Of a stretch of DNA of 64,000 nt, positions 8,332-22,281 are shown piece after piece (position 1 is the first letter of the stretch; each line of letters starts with the position of its first letter). A program made the position numbers and the translations under genes. A model generated the notes under the pieces. It searched no databases and was not told the DNA's origin. It saw only the letters and a program-made list of their open reading frames with translations. The stretch is from assembly GCA_018970255.1 (NCBI GenBank), contig JAGWWS010000006.1, positions 20,076 through 84,075 on the forward strand, read 5' to 3'. Source of the stretch: Verrucomicrobiota bacterium. GTDB taxonomy: Bacteria > Verrucomicrobiota > Verrucomicrobiia > Chthoniobacterales > Terrimicrobiaceae.

Positions 8332-8718
8332 ATGGCAGACACACAAGCACTCGTTGATCAGCTCAGCGGACTCACCGTCCTCGAAATCGCCGATCTCGTG
8401 AAACTACTCGAAGAAAAATGGGGCGTGAGCGCCGCGGCGCCCGTGGCCGTAGCCGCCGCCGGCGGGGCAGCAGGCGGTGCCGCAGCAGCGCCTGCCGAGG
8501 AGAAGACCTCGTTCGATGTCATCCTCGCCGATGCGGGCGGCAATAAGATCGCCGTCATCAAGGAAGTCCGCGCCGCCGTTGCGGGCCTCGGGCTCGCCGA
8601 AGCCAAGGCCTTGGTCGAGGGCGCCCCGAAGCCGATCAAAGAGGGCGTCTCCAAGGAAGAAGCCGCCGAGATCAAGAAAAAGATCGAGGCCGCCGGCGCC
8701 AAGGTCGAAGTCAAGTAA
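8332..8718 (+). CDS. rplL: 50S ribosomal protein L7/L12
   Basis: A 128-residue protein with the N-terminal dimerisation helices ([19 protein letters not shown]), an Ala/Gly-rich hinge and the C-terminal factor-binding domain ([20 protein letters not shown]). It forms the L12 stalk that recruits translation GTPases. A 262-base spacer with stem-loops separates it from rpoB, allowing more L12 than RNA polymerase to be made. Confidence 0.97.
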   Translation: MADTQALVDQLSGLTVLEIADLVKLLEEKWGVSAAAPVAVAAAGGAAGGAAAAPAEEKTSFDVILADAGGNKIAVIKEVRAAVAGLGLAEAKALVEGAPKPIKEGVSKEEAAEIKKKIEAAGAKVEVK

Positions 8719-8733
8719 ACGATTCGAAAACAG

Positions 8734-8776
8734 GCCGGGCGGGGCTGGGAAAAAATTCCTTGTCCCGCCCGGCTTT
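8734..8776 (+). terminator. Attenuator-like hairpin between rplL and rpoB
   Basis: GCCGGGCGGG (8734-8743) pairs perfectly with CCCGCCCGGC (8764-8773), followed by TTT. The ten-base GC stem with a short T tract resembles the partial terminator between rplL and rpoB in enterobacteria, which lowers polymerase expression relative to ribosomal proteins. Confidence 0.7.
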
Positions 8777-8866
8777 CCCGCTAAATTTTCCAACTCGCCT
8801 CATCCGCAGCGAAAAAAACATCTGCTCCTTTTTCCGCAACAGAAGCATCCCATTTCCGACACCGCC

Positions 8867-8954
8867 GGACCGCGCCAAAACGCGGTCCCCGCAGGTTTCG
8901 GATGTTTTTGTTTCGGGGAAATTGGGCTTCTGAAAACCACCCGCCGCTAGGCGG
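8867..8954 (+). promoter_or_regulatory. Two further stem-loops in the rpoB leader
   Basis: GGACCGCG (8867-8874) pairs with CGCGGTCC (8881-8888), and CCGCC (8941-8945) pairs with GGCGG (8950-8954), the last only 26 bases from the rpoB ATG. They may be processing sites or control elements. No coding sequence is evident in this spacer. Confidence 0.4.
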
Positions 8955-8980
8955 AACAACCCTCGCCAACGCACCACACC

Positions 8981-11900
8981 ATGTCTGAACGCATCCACTT
9001 CGGCAAATTGAAGGAGGCCATCGAGCCGCCCAACCTCATCGAACTCCAGATCAATTCCTACAACGAATTTTTCCAAAAGGATGTCCCGGTCAACAAGCGC
9101 CGCGACATCGGCCTGCAGGCGGTGTTCCGCGAGTTTTTCCCGATCCACGGCTTCGAGGACAAATCCTCGCTCGACTTCGTGGCCTATGAACTTGGCGAGC
9201 CGAAGACCGGCGCCCTCGAGGCCCAGCGCGAGGGTTTGACATTCAGCGCCCCGCTCTATGTGACCTTCCGCTACAAGGACGAGCGCAGCACGAAGGAGGA
9301 GAAGGTTTACATGGGTGAGCTCCCGCTCATGACCGAGCAGGGCACGTTCGTTATCAATGGCGCCGAGCGCGTCGTTGTTTCCCAGCTCCACCGCTCGCCG
9401 GGCATCTGCTTCGAGACCTCCATCCACGCGAATGGTAAGGTCCTCCACGGCTTCCGCATCATTCCCGACCGCGGTTCGTGGATCGAAGTGCAGTTCGACA
9501 CTAGTGATCTCCTTTACGTTTATCTCGATCGCCGCAAGCGCCGCCGGAAGTTCCTTGCGACAACATTCCTCCGCACCGTCGGCTACCCCTCCGACGAGGA
9601 TATCGTCAAACTTTTCTATAAGATCAGTGACCTCAAGCTCAGCGAAAAACTCGATGAAGAAGAGATCGCTACCAAGGTTCTCATCGCCGACATTCGCGAT
9701 GGCGAACTCATGGTCGGCCGCGCCTTCGAGCCGCTCACTTCCGAGATCGTCCGCAAGCTCATCGGTCTCGGCCACAAAACCGTGCAGGTCGTCGATACCA
9801 AGGACGACGACACGATCATCAAATCGCTCAAAAAAGATCCCGCGCACGACGAGGAGGAGGCGCTCAAGGATATTTACCGCAAGCTCCGCCCTGGCGATCC
9901 GCCCACCGTCCAGAATGCGCGCAGCATGCTTAAGCGTCTGTTCTTCGACGCCAAGCGCTACGACCTCGGTCGCGTCGGACGCCACAAGATCAACCAAAAA
10001 CTCGATCTCAAAGTCCCCGAGGGCGAGCGCACTCTGACCAAAGACGATTTCGTCGCCGCCATGAAATATCTCGTTCGCCTCCGCGCGGGCGATGGAATGA
10101 CGGACGACATTGACCACCTCGGCAGCCGCCGCGTCCGCACCGTCGGTGAACTTCTCGCCAACCAATGCCGCGTGGGTCTTGCCCGCACCGAGCGCCTGGT
10201 CCGCGAGCGCATGACCCTGTTCGATGCCGGCACCGACCAGATCACGCCGCAAAAGCTCATCAACCCGAAATCGCTCAGCGCCGTCGTCCGCGATTTCTTC
10301 GGCCGCTCCCAACTCAGCCAGTTCATGGATCAAACAAATCCGCTGTCCGAGCTAACCCACAAGCGCCGTCTCTCGGCCCTTGGGCCAGGAGGTCTCAGCC
10401 GGGATCGCGCCGGGTTCGAGGTCCGCGACGTGCACCCCTCGCACTACGGCCGCATTTGCCCGATCGAAACGCCGGAAGGCCCGAACATTGGACTCATCAG
10501 TTCGCTGAGCACATTTGCGCGAATCAATGATTTCGGGTTCATCGAAACTCCTTACCGCAAGGTTTCGAACGGTCGCGTGACCGACGAGGTGGAATATCTC
10601 AGCGGCGACCGCGACGAGAACTTCTACATTGCGCAAGCGAACTCTTTGGTCGACGGCCACGGCCGCCTCACCGGTGAAAAGGTCTCCGCCCGCTACCGCG
10701 GCGACTTCCTCGAGGTGGAGCCTGAGAAAATCCAATACATGGATGTCTCGCCGAAGCAGCTCGTATCCGTAGCCGCCGGCCTGATTCCATTCCTCGAACA
10801 CGACGACGCCAACCGCGCGCTCATGGGCTCGAACATGCAACGCCAAGGCGTGCCGCTCGTGGTCTCCGAGTCCCCGCTTGTCGGCACCGGCATCGAAGGC
10901 CGCGTGGCCCGCGACTCGCGCGCCGTCATTGTCGCCGAGGCTTCCGGAAAAGTGGCCTCCGTCACCGCGAACCAGATCATCGTCACGAAGGATGGCGACC
11001 TGCCCGAAGGCAAAAAGAAAATCAAGCACGACCCCGAAAACGGCGTCTTCGTCTACGAACTCCGCAAGTTCATGCGCTCGAACGCGAGCACCTGCATCAA
11101 CCAAAAGCCGATCGTCAAAAAGGGCCAGTCCGTCAAGAAAGGCGATGTCATCGCCGACGGTCCCAACACCGAAAACGGCGAACTCGCGCTCGGCCGCAAT
11201 GTGCTCGTCGCCTTCATGCCTTGGAACGGCTACAACTTTGAGGACGCCATCCTCATCTCCAAGCGCGTCGTTAAGGAGGACATCTACACCTCCATCCACA
11301 TCGACGAATTCGAGATCGGCGCCCGCGACACCAAGCTGGGTCCCGAGGAAATCACCCGCGACATCCCGAATGTTAGCGAAGAGGCCCTTCAAAACCTCGG
11401 CAGCGACGGCGTCATCCGCATCGGCGCCGAAGTGAAGCCCGGCGACATACTCGTCGGCAAAATCACGCCGAAGTCCGAAACCGAACTCGCCCCCGAGGAG
11501 CGCCTCCTGCGCGCGATCTTCGGCGAAAAGGCCGCGGATGTGAAGGACACCTCGCTCACCGTTCCGTCGGGCACCTACGGGATCGTCATGGATGTGAAGG
11601 TTTCTTCCAAGAAAGAGGTCCAGCGCACCAAAATGACCCCCGCGGAATCGAAGCGGCAGCAGAAGATGATCTCGGAGGACTACACGAAGAAGAAAAACGA
11701 CCTCCACGAGCAACTCACCGCCGCGCTCTCGAACATCCTGCTCAACGAAAAAATCCCGCTCGATGTCGTGAACGCGCAGACCGGCGAAATCATCATCCCG
11801 GCGAACCGCAAGATCACCAAGCAACTCCTCCGCAAGCTCGCGGGCGTCTACAACCATGTCGAAATCGACCCGAGCCCGATCCGCAACAAAATCCACGAGA

Positions 11901-12775
11901 TCATCGGCCAGTTCGAACACAAGTTCGTCGACCTCGAAAACGACCGCGACCAGAACCTCGGCCGCATCGAGAGCGGCGACGACATCGACCCCGGCATCAT
12001 CAAGCAGGTCAAGGTCTACATCGCCAGCAAGCGCAAGCTCAGCGTGGGCGACAAAATGGCCGGCCGCCACGGGAACAAGGGCGTCGTCGCCAAGATCGTC
12101 CCCGAGGAGGACATGCCCTACCTCGCGGACGGCACACCCGTTGACATCGTGTTGAACCCGCTCGGCGTGCCCAGCCGCATGAATGTCGGCCAGGTCCTCG
12201 AAACCCACCTTGGCGTCGCCGCGAAGGCGCTCGGCTTCAAGGTTGCCACGCCCGTGTTCGACGGCATTCCGGAATCCAAAATCCGCGAATTCCTCAAGGA
12301 CGCCAAGAAGGCGGACGGCTTCACCTGGATCAACGAGAACGGCAAGGCCACGCTCTACGACGGCCTCACCGGCGAGGCGTTCGACCAGCAGGTCGTCGTC
12401 GGCTACATCTACATGCTCAAGCTCGGCCACTTGGTCGCGGACAAGATCCACGCCCGCGCCGTCGGTCCCTACAGCCTCGTCACCCAGCAACCGCTCGGCG
12501 GCAAGGCGCAATACGGCGGCCAGCGCTTCGGCGAAATGGAAGTCTGGGCGCTCCAGGCCTACGGCGCCGCCTACACGCTGCAGGAACTCCTCACCGTCAA
12601 ATCGGACGATGTCTCCGGCCGCACGCGCATCTACGAATCCATCGTCAAGGGCGACAACTCGCTCGAGGCCGGCACGCCCGAGTCGTTCAACGTCCTCATC
12701 AAGGAAATGCAGGGCCTCGGCCTCGATGTCCGCGTTGGCGGCAAGGTCCCCGCGGCACTTACCGACGCAGCCTAA
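8981..12775 (+). CDS. rpoB: DNA-directed RNA polymerase subunit beta
   Basis: A 1264-residue beta subunit. The rifampicin-pocket region is intact, beginning [19 protein letters not shown] at about residue 446 with the wild-type Asp, His and Ser of a sensitive enzyme. EGPNIGLI follows, and GRHGNKGVV near the C-terminal third is the conserved switch/active-site segment. The end ([18 protein letters not shown]) is typical. It pairs with rpoC 30 bases downstream. Confidence 0.98.
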   Translation: MSERIHFGKLKEAIEPPNLIELQINSYNEFFQKDVPVNKRRDIGLQAVFREFFPIHGFEDKSSLDFVAYELGEPKTGALEAQREGLTFSAPLYVTFRYKDERSTKEEKVYMGELPLMTEQGTFVINGAERVVVSQLHRSPGICFETSIHANGKVLHGFRIIPDRGSWIEVQFDTSDLLYVYLDRRKRRRKFLATTFLRTVGYPSDEDIVKLFYKISDLKLSEKLDEEEIATKVLIADIRDGELMVGRAFEPLTSEIVRKLIGLGHKTVQVVDTKDDDTIIKSLKKDPAHDEEEALKDIYRKLRPGDPPTVQNARSMLKRLFFDAKRYDLGRVGRHKINQKLDLKVPEGERTLTKDDFVAAMKYLVRLRAGDGMTDDIDHLGSRRVRTVGELLANQCRVGLARTERLVRERMTLFDAGTDQITPQKLINPKSLSAVVRDFFGRSQLSQFMDQTNPLSELTHKRRLSALGPGGLSRDRAGFEVRDVHPSHYGRICPIETPEGPNIGLISSLSTFARINDFGFIETPYRKVSNGRVTDEVEYLSGDRDENFYIAQANSLVDGHGRLTGEKVSARYRGDFLEVEPEKIQYMDVSPKQLVSVAAGLIPFLEHDDANRALMGSNMQRQGVPLVVSESPLVGTGIEGRVARDSRAVIVAEASGKVASVTANQIIVTKDGDLPEGKKKIKHDPENGVFVYELRKFMRSNASTCINQKPIVKKGQSVKKGDVIADGPNTENGELALGRNVLVAFMPWNGYNFEDAILISKRVVKEDIYTSIHIDEFEIGARDTKLGPEEITRDIPNVSEEALQNLGSDGVIRIGAEVKPGDILVGKITPKSETELAPEERLLRAIFGEKAADVKDTSLTVPSGTYGIVMDVKVSSKKEVQRTKMTPAESKRQQKMISEDYTKKKNDLHEQLTAALSNILLNEKIPLDVVNAQTGEIIIPANRKITKQLLRKLAGVYNHVEIDPSPIRNKIHEIIGQFEHKFVDLENDRDQNLGRIESGDDIDPGIIKQVKVYIASKRKLSVGDKMAGRHGNKGVVAKIVPEEDMPYLADGTPVDIVLNPLGVPSRMNVGQVLETHLGVAAKALGFKVATPVFDGIPESKIREFLKDAKKADGFTWINENGKATLYDGLTGEAFDQQVVVGYIYMLKLGHLVADKIHARAVGPYSLVTQQPLGGKAQYGGQRFGEMEVWALQAYGAAYTLQELLTVKSDDVSGRTRIYESIVKGDNSLEAGTPESFNVLIKEMQGLGLDVRVGGKVPAALTDAA

Positions 12776-12805
12776 AACCCCACGGAACCCACCGAAGAAC
12801 CAAAC

Positions 12806-16915
<4,110 letters not shown>

Positions 16916-16927
16916 CCCACTCACCAA

Positions 16928-17680
16928 ATGCCAGCAGAAACAGACCATCAACAGAATGTCGCAGTCATGACCGAACTCCTTGAGGCCGGCGTCCACTACG
17001 GCCACCAAACCAAGCGTTGGAACCCGAAAATGCGGGGCTACATCCTCGAGGAGAAGAATTCGATCTACATCATCGATCTCGCCCTCACCATGGAGCAGCT
17101 CCAGCAGGCGACCACCTACCTCCGCGACACCATCAAAAACGGCGGGAAGATCCTCTTCGTTGGAACCAAGAAGCAGGCGCAGGAAGCGGTCCGCGAAGCC
17201 GCCGAGGCCACCGGCCAGTTTTTCGTCAACCAGCGCTGGCTGGGCGGAACGCTCACCAACCTCGCCACCATCCGCCGCAGCGTCGGCCGCCTCAAGGAAA
17301 TCCAGGCGCTCGAGAAATCCCCGGCTTTCTCCAAGATCAACAAGGCCGAGGCTTCCTCGATCCGCCGCGAGGGCGCCAAGCTCCTCCACAACCTCGGCGG
17401 CATCGTCGAGATGGCGAAACTCCCGGATGCGATCGTCATCATCGACACCATCCGCGAGGAAATTGCCGTGGCCGAAGCCAACAGGCTCGGAATCCCCGTT
17501 GTGGCTATCGTGGACACCAACAGCGACCCGGACAAAATCGAGTATCCCATCGCCGGCAACGACGATGCGATCCGCTCGATCCGCGTGATCCTCTCGAAGC
17601 TCGTCGAGTCCATCCTCGAGGGCAAGGGAACGCGCGGCAAATCCGCCCGCACGCCCGAACTCGCCGCGGTCTCCGAATAG
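16928..17680 (+). CDS. rpsB: 30S ribosomal protein S2
   Basis: A 250-residue S2 with the HYGHQTKRWNPKM motif near the N-terminus and NQRWLGGTLTN. The start follows rpoC by 12 bases, so rpsB appears to be the tail of the rpo operon rather than an independent rpsB-tsf unit. A conserved-position Asp-Thr pair (VDTNSDP) is present in the C-terminal half. Confidence 0.97.
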   Translation: MPAETDHQQNVAVMTELLEAGVHYGHQTKRWNPKMRGYILEEKNSIYIIDLALTMEQLQQATTYLRDTIKNGGKILFVGTKKQAQEAVREAAEATGQFFVNQRWLGGTLTNLATIRRSVGRLKEIQALEKSPAFSKINKAEASSIRREGAKLLHNLGGIVEMAKLPDAIVIIDTIREEIAVAEANRLGIPVVAIVDTNSDPDKIEYPIAGNDDAIRSIRVILSKLVESILEGKGTRGKSARTPELAAVSE

Positions 17681-17822
17681 AGTCTTAAGTCTTAAGTTTT
17701 AAGTTGGAAGTCCTGCTGCTTCCGCAGGTCGGATCGACTTCCAACTTGCGACTCAAGACTCCCGGTTTCCGGTCCCGCTCCAAACAACTTAAAACTTAAT
17801 TCTTAAAACTTAAAACTTCCAA
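17681..17822 (+). repeat. Inverted and direct TTAAAACTT-type repeat between rpsB and tsf
   Basis: The spacer is built almost wholly of repeats. AAGTTGGAAGTC (17701-17712) pairs with GACTTCCAACTT (17736-17747), and AGTCTT (17681-17686) pairs with AAGACT (17755-17760), giving a long stem-loop. After it come tandem units of the form CTTAAAA up to four bases before the tsf ATG. The same CTTAAAACTTAAAACTT units occur ahead of rpsD (42063-42098). A transcript hairpin or a mobile palindromic element are both possible. Confidence 0.6.
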
Positions 17823-17825
17823 CCC

Positions 17826-18425
17826 ATGTCCGAAATCTCCGCCTCACTCGTCAAGGAACTCCGCGAAAAAACCAACGCGGGAATGATGGATTGCAAAAAA
17901 GCGCTCGCCGAAACTGGCGGCGACATTGCGAAAGCCGAGGATTGGCTCCGCAAAAAGGGAATCGCCAGCGCCGGCAAGAAAGCGTCCCGCGCCGCCAAGG
18001 AAGGCATCATCGCCTCCTACCTGCACATGCAGGGCAAGGTCGGCGTGCTCGTCGAGGTGAATTGCGAGACCGACTTCGTTGCGAAAAACGAAATCTTCCG
18101 CGACTTTGTGAAGGATGTGACGCTGCACATCGCAGCCGCGCACCCGCACTATGTCTCCCGCGAGCAGGTCCCGCAGGACCTCATCGCCCGCGAACGCGAG
18201 ATCGGCGCCGCCCAAGTCCAGGGCAAGCCCGCAAACATCGTTGAAAAAATCGTCGACGGGAAAATCGACAAATTTTACGGCACCATCTGCCTGCTCGAGC
18301 AGGCGTTCATCAAGAACCCGGAACTCACGATCCAGGACCTGGTGAATTCAAAGATTGCGGAACTCGGCGAGAACATCGTCATCCGCCGCTTCACCCGCTA
18401 CGCGGTGGGCGAAGAAGCCGCCTAA
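17826..18425 (+). CDS. tsf: Translation elongation factor Ts
   Basis: A 199-residue EF-Ts of the short type (similar in length to the Thermus protein, shorter than the about 280 residues of E. coli). It has the N-terminal UBA-like domain (VKELREKTNAGMMDCKKAL) and the TDFVAKN motif that opens the EF-Tu nucleotide site. It recycles EF-Tu from GDP to GTP form. The stop codon overlaps the convergent porin gene by four bases. Confidence 0.97.
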   Translation: MSEISASLVKELREKTNAGMMDCKKALAETGGDIAKAEDWLRKKGIASAGKKASRAAKEGIIASYLHMQGKVGVLVEVNCETDFVAKNEIFRDFVKDVTLHIAAAHPHYVSREQVPQDLIAREREIGAAQVQGKPANIVEKIVDGKIDKFYGTICLLEQAFIKNPELTIQDLVNSKIAELGENIVIRRFTRYAVGEEAA

Positions 18426-19693
18426 AAAACCAGCGTCGCGCGCACGCCCAGGGCGAGCGAGTTTGCCAGGTTCGACTGACCGGCGGGTTGGATAATGAAT
18501 TGCAGGTCCGGCTGCAAAAGGAACCAGGGTGCGATCTCGATTTGGTAGGTCGCCTCAAGCACCGTCTGGCTCCCGCCGGGAATCCCGCCGCTGGCGGAAA
18601 CTGACTGGTCCCAACCGGGCGTGGTTTTTGCAAAACTGAACGCGATGCCGGCGGTGTCGCCATCGCGCCCAGCCACCAACCCGCGGTAGGTCAAGCCGGT
18701 GTCGAAATAAAACGAGTAAACATTCCTGTCCGGCGGCGCGAAGGACACCCGCCCGAAAAATCCCAAGCCCTCGTCCCCTTTTTCGCGGAGGACCATTTGG
18801 TCGCCCACTGCATAGAAGCCGCAATTCCCCGCCGAGGTTTGGGCGGAAAGCGGGTCTGCGCTTTCCCCCGTCTGGAACCAGGCCCCGGGTTTGAAGTATC
18901 CCGGCAAAGTGTCGGAATCTTTTTGCTGGCCCCACGAAACCTCGGCTTCGGCAAGGAATGTGAAACCGGTTTGCGCGTTCAGGCTGTAATCGAAGCCGTG
19001 GAGGTTTTCGTCCTGTGGAAAGACATTTCCCTGGAAAGCCGCGGTGCGGAAGGAGAGCCAATCCGCCGCTTCGATGGCGAGGCGCACTCCCGGCGTCCCC
19101 ATCGGGCTTGCAGGGCCGCCGCTTGGCAGGTTGGCCGAAGTGATCAGCGGCCAGCCGAAAGTGGAGTTCACGAAGAGGCCCGCGTAGTCGGAGATGAAAA
19201 ACTCGGAATCCGCGGCAAGTTGGCCGAGGCGAAGGGAGATTTTTTCCCCGAGGAATTCCTGCTGCAGCCAAAGTTCCCGCATGCGGAGCGTCGGGTATCC
19301 CGCGATTCCCGAGAGCCCCAGCGGCGAATTTGCCAACTGGTCGACCGGTCCGCTCCCGCTGAGCCAGAGCCAAGTTGTTTGGAAGCTCCCCCCTTCCCAG
19401 CCGAGGAGTTTTTCAAAGTCCGCGTCCACGCCGAAATCCAACAGGCCCGCGTAAAAGGTCCCGTCCGGGCCGCCGCCCGCCACCACGCCCATGACATCGC
19501 AAGTATAGCCGGCATTGAAGGCTACCCCATGGTCTTCGATCAACGGCCGGGCTCCGAACCACTCGCCCGTCATCGCATCCCTCTCCAGGAGCGGCGCGGC
19601 GGCATCCCCTGCGGGGGTTTGCCCGAAGCCGGCGTGCGCAAAAAAAAGGAGCGCAGCCATACAGGGCAACTTCGTGGTTTGAAAAATTCCCAT
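18422..19693 (-). CDS. OprB-family carbohydrate porin
   Basis: A 423-residue outer-membrane protein. It has a signal peptide (MGIFQTTKLPCMAALLFFAH, cleavage near GFGQ), then RDAMTGEWFGARPLIEDHGV, the classic start of OprB-type porins. Alternating beta segments continue to the terminal RATLVF, ending in phenylalanine as expected for a BAM-assembled barrel. Family members let sugars cross the outer membrane; the substrate here is unknown. The ATG at 19693 was chosen for the signal peptide. It converges with tsf and diverges from hisB. Confidence 0.88.
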   Translation of the reverse strand: MGIFQTTKLPCMAALLFFAHAGFGQTPAGDAAAPLLERDAMTGEWFGARPLIEDHGVAFNAGYTCDVMGVVAGGGPDGTFYAGLLDFGVDADFEKLLGWEGGSFQTTWLWLSGSGPVDQLANSPLGLSGIAGYPTLRMRELWLQQEFLGEKISLRLGQLAADSEFFISDYAGLFVNSTFGWPLITSANLPSGGPASPMGTPGVRLAIEAADWLSFRTAAFQGNVFPQDENLHGFDYSLNAQTGFTFLAEAEVSWGQQKDSDTLPGYFKPGAWFQTGESADPLSAQTSAGNCGFYAVGDQMVLREKGDEGLGFFGRVSFAPPDRNVYSFYFDTGLTYRGLVAGRDGDTAGIAFSFAKTTPGWDQSVSASGGIPGGSQTVLEATYQIEIAPWFLLQPDLQFIIQPAGQSNLANSLALGVRATLVF

Positions 19694-19816
19694 CGGGGTT
19701 CGGCTCCGTTTAGCGAAGCGCCGCAAACTCCGCAACCGCGGACCCAGGGCCGAGGCCGCGAAGGGTGGGGGAGCGCGGGGCTTTGCAAACCGCGGGCCGT
19801 TTGGTTTAGTCGCCCC

Positions 19817-20407
19817 ATGCCACGCGAAGCTTGCCTCGAGCGGAAAACATCGGAAACCGCCATCCGGATCAAACTCGGCCTCGACGGGTCGGGCGCCTCG
19901 AAAATCTCCACCGGGATCGCCTTTTTCGACCACATGCTCACGCTCTTCGCGAAGCACGGCCTCTTCGACCTCGAGGTTGAGGCGAAGGGCGATATCGAAG
20001 TCGATTACCACCACACGGTCGAGGACACCGGAATCCTGCTCGGCCAGGCGCTCACCCAGGCGCTTGGCACAAAGGAGGGCATCCGGCGCTACGGGTTCGC
20101 CTGTGTGCCGATGGACGAGGCGCTGGTGCGCTCGGTGCTGGATTTGAGCGGGCGGCCGTTCCTCGCCTACAACGCCCCCAAGGATGTCCCCGCCATCGGC
20201 TCGGCGTTTTCCTTCCAGCTCGTCGAGGAGTTCCTGCGCGCTTTCTCCGTGCACGGCGGGATGAACCTCCATGTCGATGTGCTGGCCGGGCGCGATGCGC
20301 ACCACATGGCCGAGGGGATTTTCAAATCGCTGGCCCGCGCCCTCGATGGCGCGACCGGCATCGACCCGCGCGTGAAGGGCGTCCCGAGCACAAAGGGCGT
20401 TCTGTGA
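19817..20407 (+). CDS. hisB: Imidazoleglycerol-phosphate dehydratase
   Basis: A 196-residue monofunctional HisB catalysing the sixth step of histidine synthesis. The two metal-binding motifs are visible: DYHHTVEDTG and DAHHMAEGIFK. STGIAFFDHML is also typical. There is no phosphatase domain. The ATG at 19817 fits the family start (MPREACLERKTSET). The stop overlaps the GTG of hisH. Confidence 0.96.
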   Translation: MPREACLERKTSETAIRIKLGLDGSGASKISTGIAFFDHMLTLFAKHGLFDLEVEAKGDIEVDYHHTVEDTGILLGQALTQALGTKEGIRRYGFACVPMDEALVRSVLDLSGRPFLAYNAPKDVPAIGSAFSFQLVEEFLRAFSVHGGMNLHVDVLAGRDAHHMAEGIFKSLARALDGATGIDPRVKGVPSTKGVL

Positions 20408-21021
20408 GCGCGCCGAAGCGCCTCGGCGTCGTCGACTACGGCAGCGGGAACCTCAGGAGCGTTTGCAAGGCGCTCGAGGCGGCCGGCGGATCGGCAGTCC
20501 TGGTGGATTGCGCGGAAAAAATGGACGGCCTCGACGCGCTGGTGGTCCCCGGCGTGGGGGCATTCGCGCACTGCGCCGGCAACCTCCGTGCCACGGGGCT
20601 CTGGGAGCCGGTGCGCGGGTGGGCGCTTTCCGGCCGGCCGTATTTGGGGATCTGCCTCGGCTACCAGTTGCTCTTTGAATCCAGCGAAGAGTCGCCCGGC
20701 GTCGAAGGCCTTGGCGTGCTGGAAGGGCGCGTGGTGCGTTTTCCCGCCGGTTCCCTAAAAGTCCCGCATATGGGCTGGAACACCTTGGAATCGACACGCG
20801 GTCCGCTTTACGGCGGCTTCCCGGCTGCCATCGCGATGTATTTCGTCCACTCCTTCTACCCGGTGCCCGCCGATACCTCGATCGTCAGCTCCACATGCCG
20901 CTACGGCGTCGAATTCGCCGCATCGGTCCAGAAGGGCGCGCTCCACGCCGTGCAATTCCACCCCGAAAAAAGCCAAGCCGCCGGCCTCGCGCTCCTCCGC
21001 AATTTCATCGCCACACTATGA
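20404..21021 (+). CDS. hisH: Imidazole glycerol phosphate synthase glutaminase subunit
   Basis: A 205-residue class I glutamine amidotransferase. The nucleophile Cys is in YLGICLGYQLLF and the His-Glu pair in VQFHPEKS. It starts with GTG within GTGA at the hisB stop and ends in ATGA with hisA, so the three his genes are tightly coupled. HisH passes ammonia to HisF, whose gene is not in this window. Confidence 0.95.
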   Translation: MSAPKRLGVVDYGSGNLRSVCKALEAAGGSAVLVDCAEKMDGLDALVVPGVGAFAHCAGNLRATGLWEPVRGWALSGRPYLGICLGYQLLFESSEESPGVEGLGVLEGRVVRFPAGSLKVPHMGWNTLESTRGPLYGGFPAAIAMYFVHSFYPVPADTSIVSSTCRYGVEFAASVQKGALHAVQFHPEKSQAAGLALLRNFIATL

Positions 21022-21734
21022 TCCTCCTTCCCGCCATCGACCTCATGGGCGGCGAGGTCGTCCGCCTCCGCCGCGGCCTCGCCACCGAAAAAACCGTCTA
21101 CTCCCCCGACCCCGTCGGCTTCGCAAAAAAATGGGAAGCCGATGGCGCGGATTGGCTGCACCTGGTCGATTTGGACGCCGCCTTTTCCGGCGAGTCCGCC
21201 AACCTCGATGCCGTCCGCCGCATTTGTGCAGCCGTCGCCATCCCCTGTGAACTCGGCGGCGGCATGCGCAGCGCGGAAAAAATCCAAGCCGCATTCGATG
21301 CCGGCGTTTCCCGCGTGGTCCTTGGCACCAGCGCCTGCCAAATCCCCGGCTTCGTAAAGGAAATGTGCGGCCGCTTCGGGGGCGAGCGCATCGCGGTCGG
21401 CATCGACGCGAAGGACGGCCTGGTCGCCGTGAAAGGCTGGACCGAAACCACCGCCGTGAAAGCCACGGACCTCGCTTTGCAAGCCCAGCGCGACGGCGCA
21501 GGCACCATCATCCACACCGACATCGCCACCGATGGAATGCTCCAGGGCCCGAATTTCGCGGAGCTGGAAAAAATGCTCTCGATCCTGGATTGCCACCTCA
21601 TCGCCAGCGGCGGCGTCTCCAGCGCCGAAGACCTCCGGCGACTTTCCAAAATGGACCGCCTCCACGGCGCCATCATCGGCAAAGCCCTCTACGACGGCCG
21701 CATCACCGGCAACCTCCGAACGATTTTGTCCTGA
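21018..21734 (+). CDS. hisA: ProFAR isomerase
   Basis: A 238-residue TIM-barrel isomerase acting just before IGP synthase. The N-terminal LLPAIDLMGGEVVRL carries the catalytic Asp, and IHTDIATDGM carries the second. GGGMRSAEKI is a phosphate-binding loop. The ATG at 21018 overlaps the hisH stop as ATGA. It is the last gene of the short hisBHA run; hisF and hisI/E must be elsewhere. Confidence 0.95.
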   Translation: MILLPAIDLMGGEVVRLRRGLATEKTVYSPDPVGFAKKWEADGADWLHLVDLDAAFSGESANLDAVRRICAAVAIPCELGGGMRSAEKIQAAFDAGVSRVVLGTSACQIPGFVKEMCGRFGGERIAVGIDAKDGLVAVKGWTETTAVKATDLALQAQRDGAGTIIHTDIATDGMLQGPNFAELEKMLSILDCHLIASGGVSSAEDLRRLSKMDRLHGAIIGKALYDGRITGNLRTILS

Positions 21735-22281
21735 CTCACATTAGAAATCCTTACCACTGTTCTCTGCTGTTGAGTCACTACTGTCCGGTTATAAGTCAAA
21801 CAACTCCATTTGGGTGGAAAATGAGGCATCCAGATTCTGGAACTTGGTCCTGCCTCGAAAATCCGTTACCAGCTTTTAAAAGCATAGTACTCTCTTTTTT
21901 TACCTTGATGGGTATGATCCTGATATCTGAAATCCTATTGCGTCCTCTGAAGGCCAGGCTTGAAACCCTCGGTGTGGGCGAGCCCAAGTTTTGAGTGGCG
22001 GGCCGCTATTGGTGTTGCGGGGTCGATCTGGGGTAGCGAGGGTGTACCGTAAGATGATGCATCTGGTATCCTTGGCATAGTGGTTTGCGTTGTGAACGCA
22101 TCGCGTTTTTTGGTTGGGCGATTAACCGCACCTGCCCAAGCGTCCGAAAAATCCCGGCACTGCCTGACTTTCTCCGCAAGGATTTCAACAGCCCGCCTCC
22201 GTTGGAAAGGGGCTATGCCTCCCCCAGTTTAAAGTCCACCATGGTTCAAGGCGCCGTTCACCGTTCTTTTGTTTCGAAAGC
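21735..22281. other. AT-richer intergenic region without a confident gene
   Basis: About 550 bases with clearly lower GC than the surroundings. A possible 57-codon ORF (21821-21994) with one hydrophobic stretch is present but nothing supports it. A small hairpin with T-run lies at 22086-22111. Its look suggests decayed or foreign DNA, which I cannot identify further. Confidence 0.4.
22086..22111 (+). terminator. Weak terminator-like hairpin
   Basis: TGCGTT (22086-22091) pairs with AACGCA (22095-22100) around GTG, followed by TCGCG and six T. The stem is short and five bases separate it from the T-run. It lies 350 bases after hisA, so its connection to that operon is uncertain. Confidence 0.25.

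Noticed and set aside
21821..21994. 57-codon ORF with one hydrophobic segment in the AT-rich gap
   Set aside because: No ribosome-binding site, no homology I recognise, and the composition is non-coding in look.
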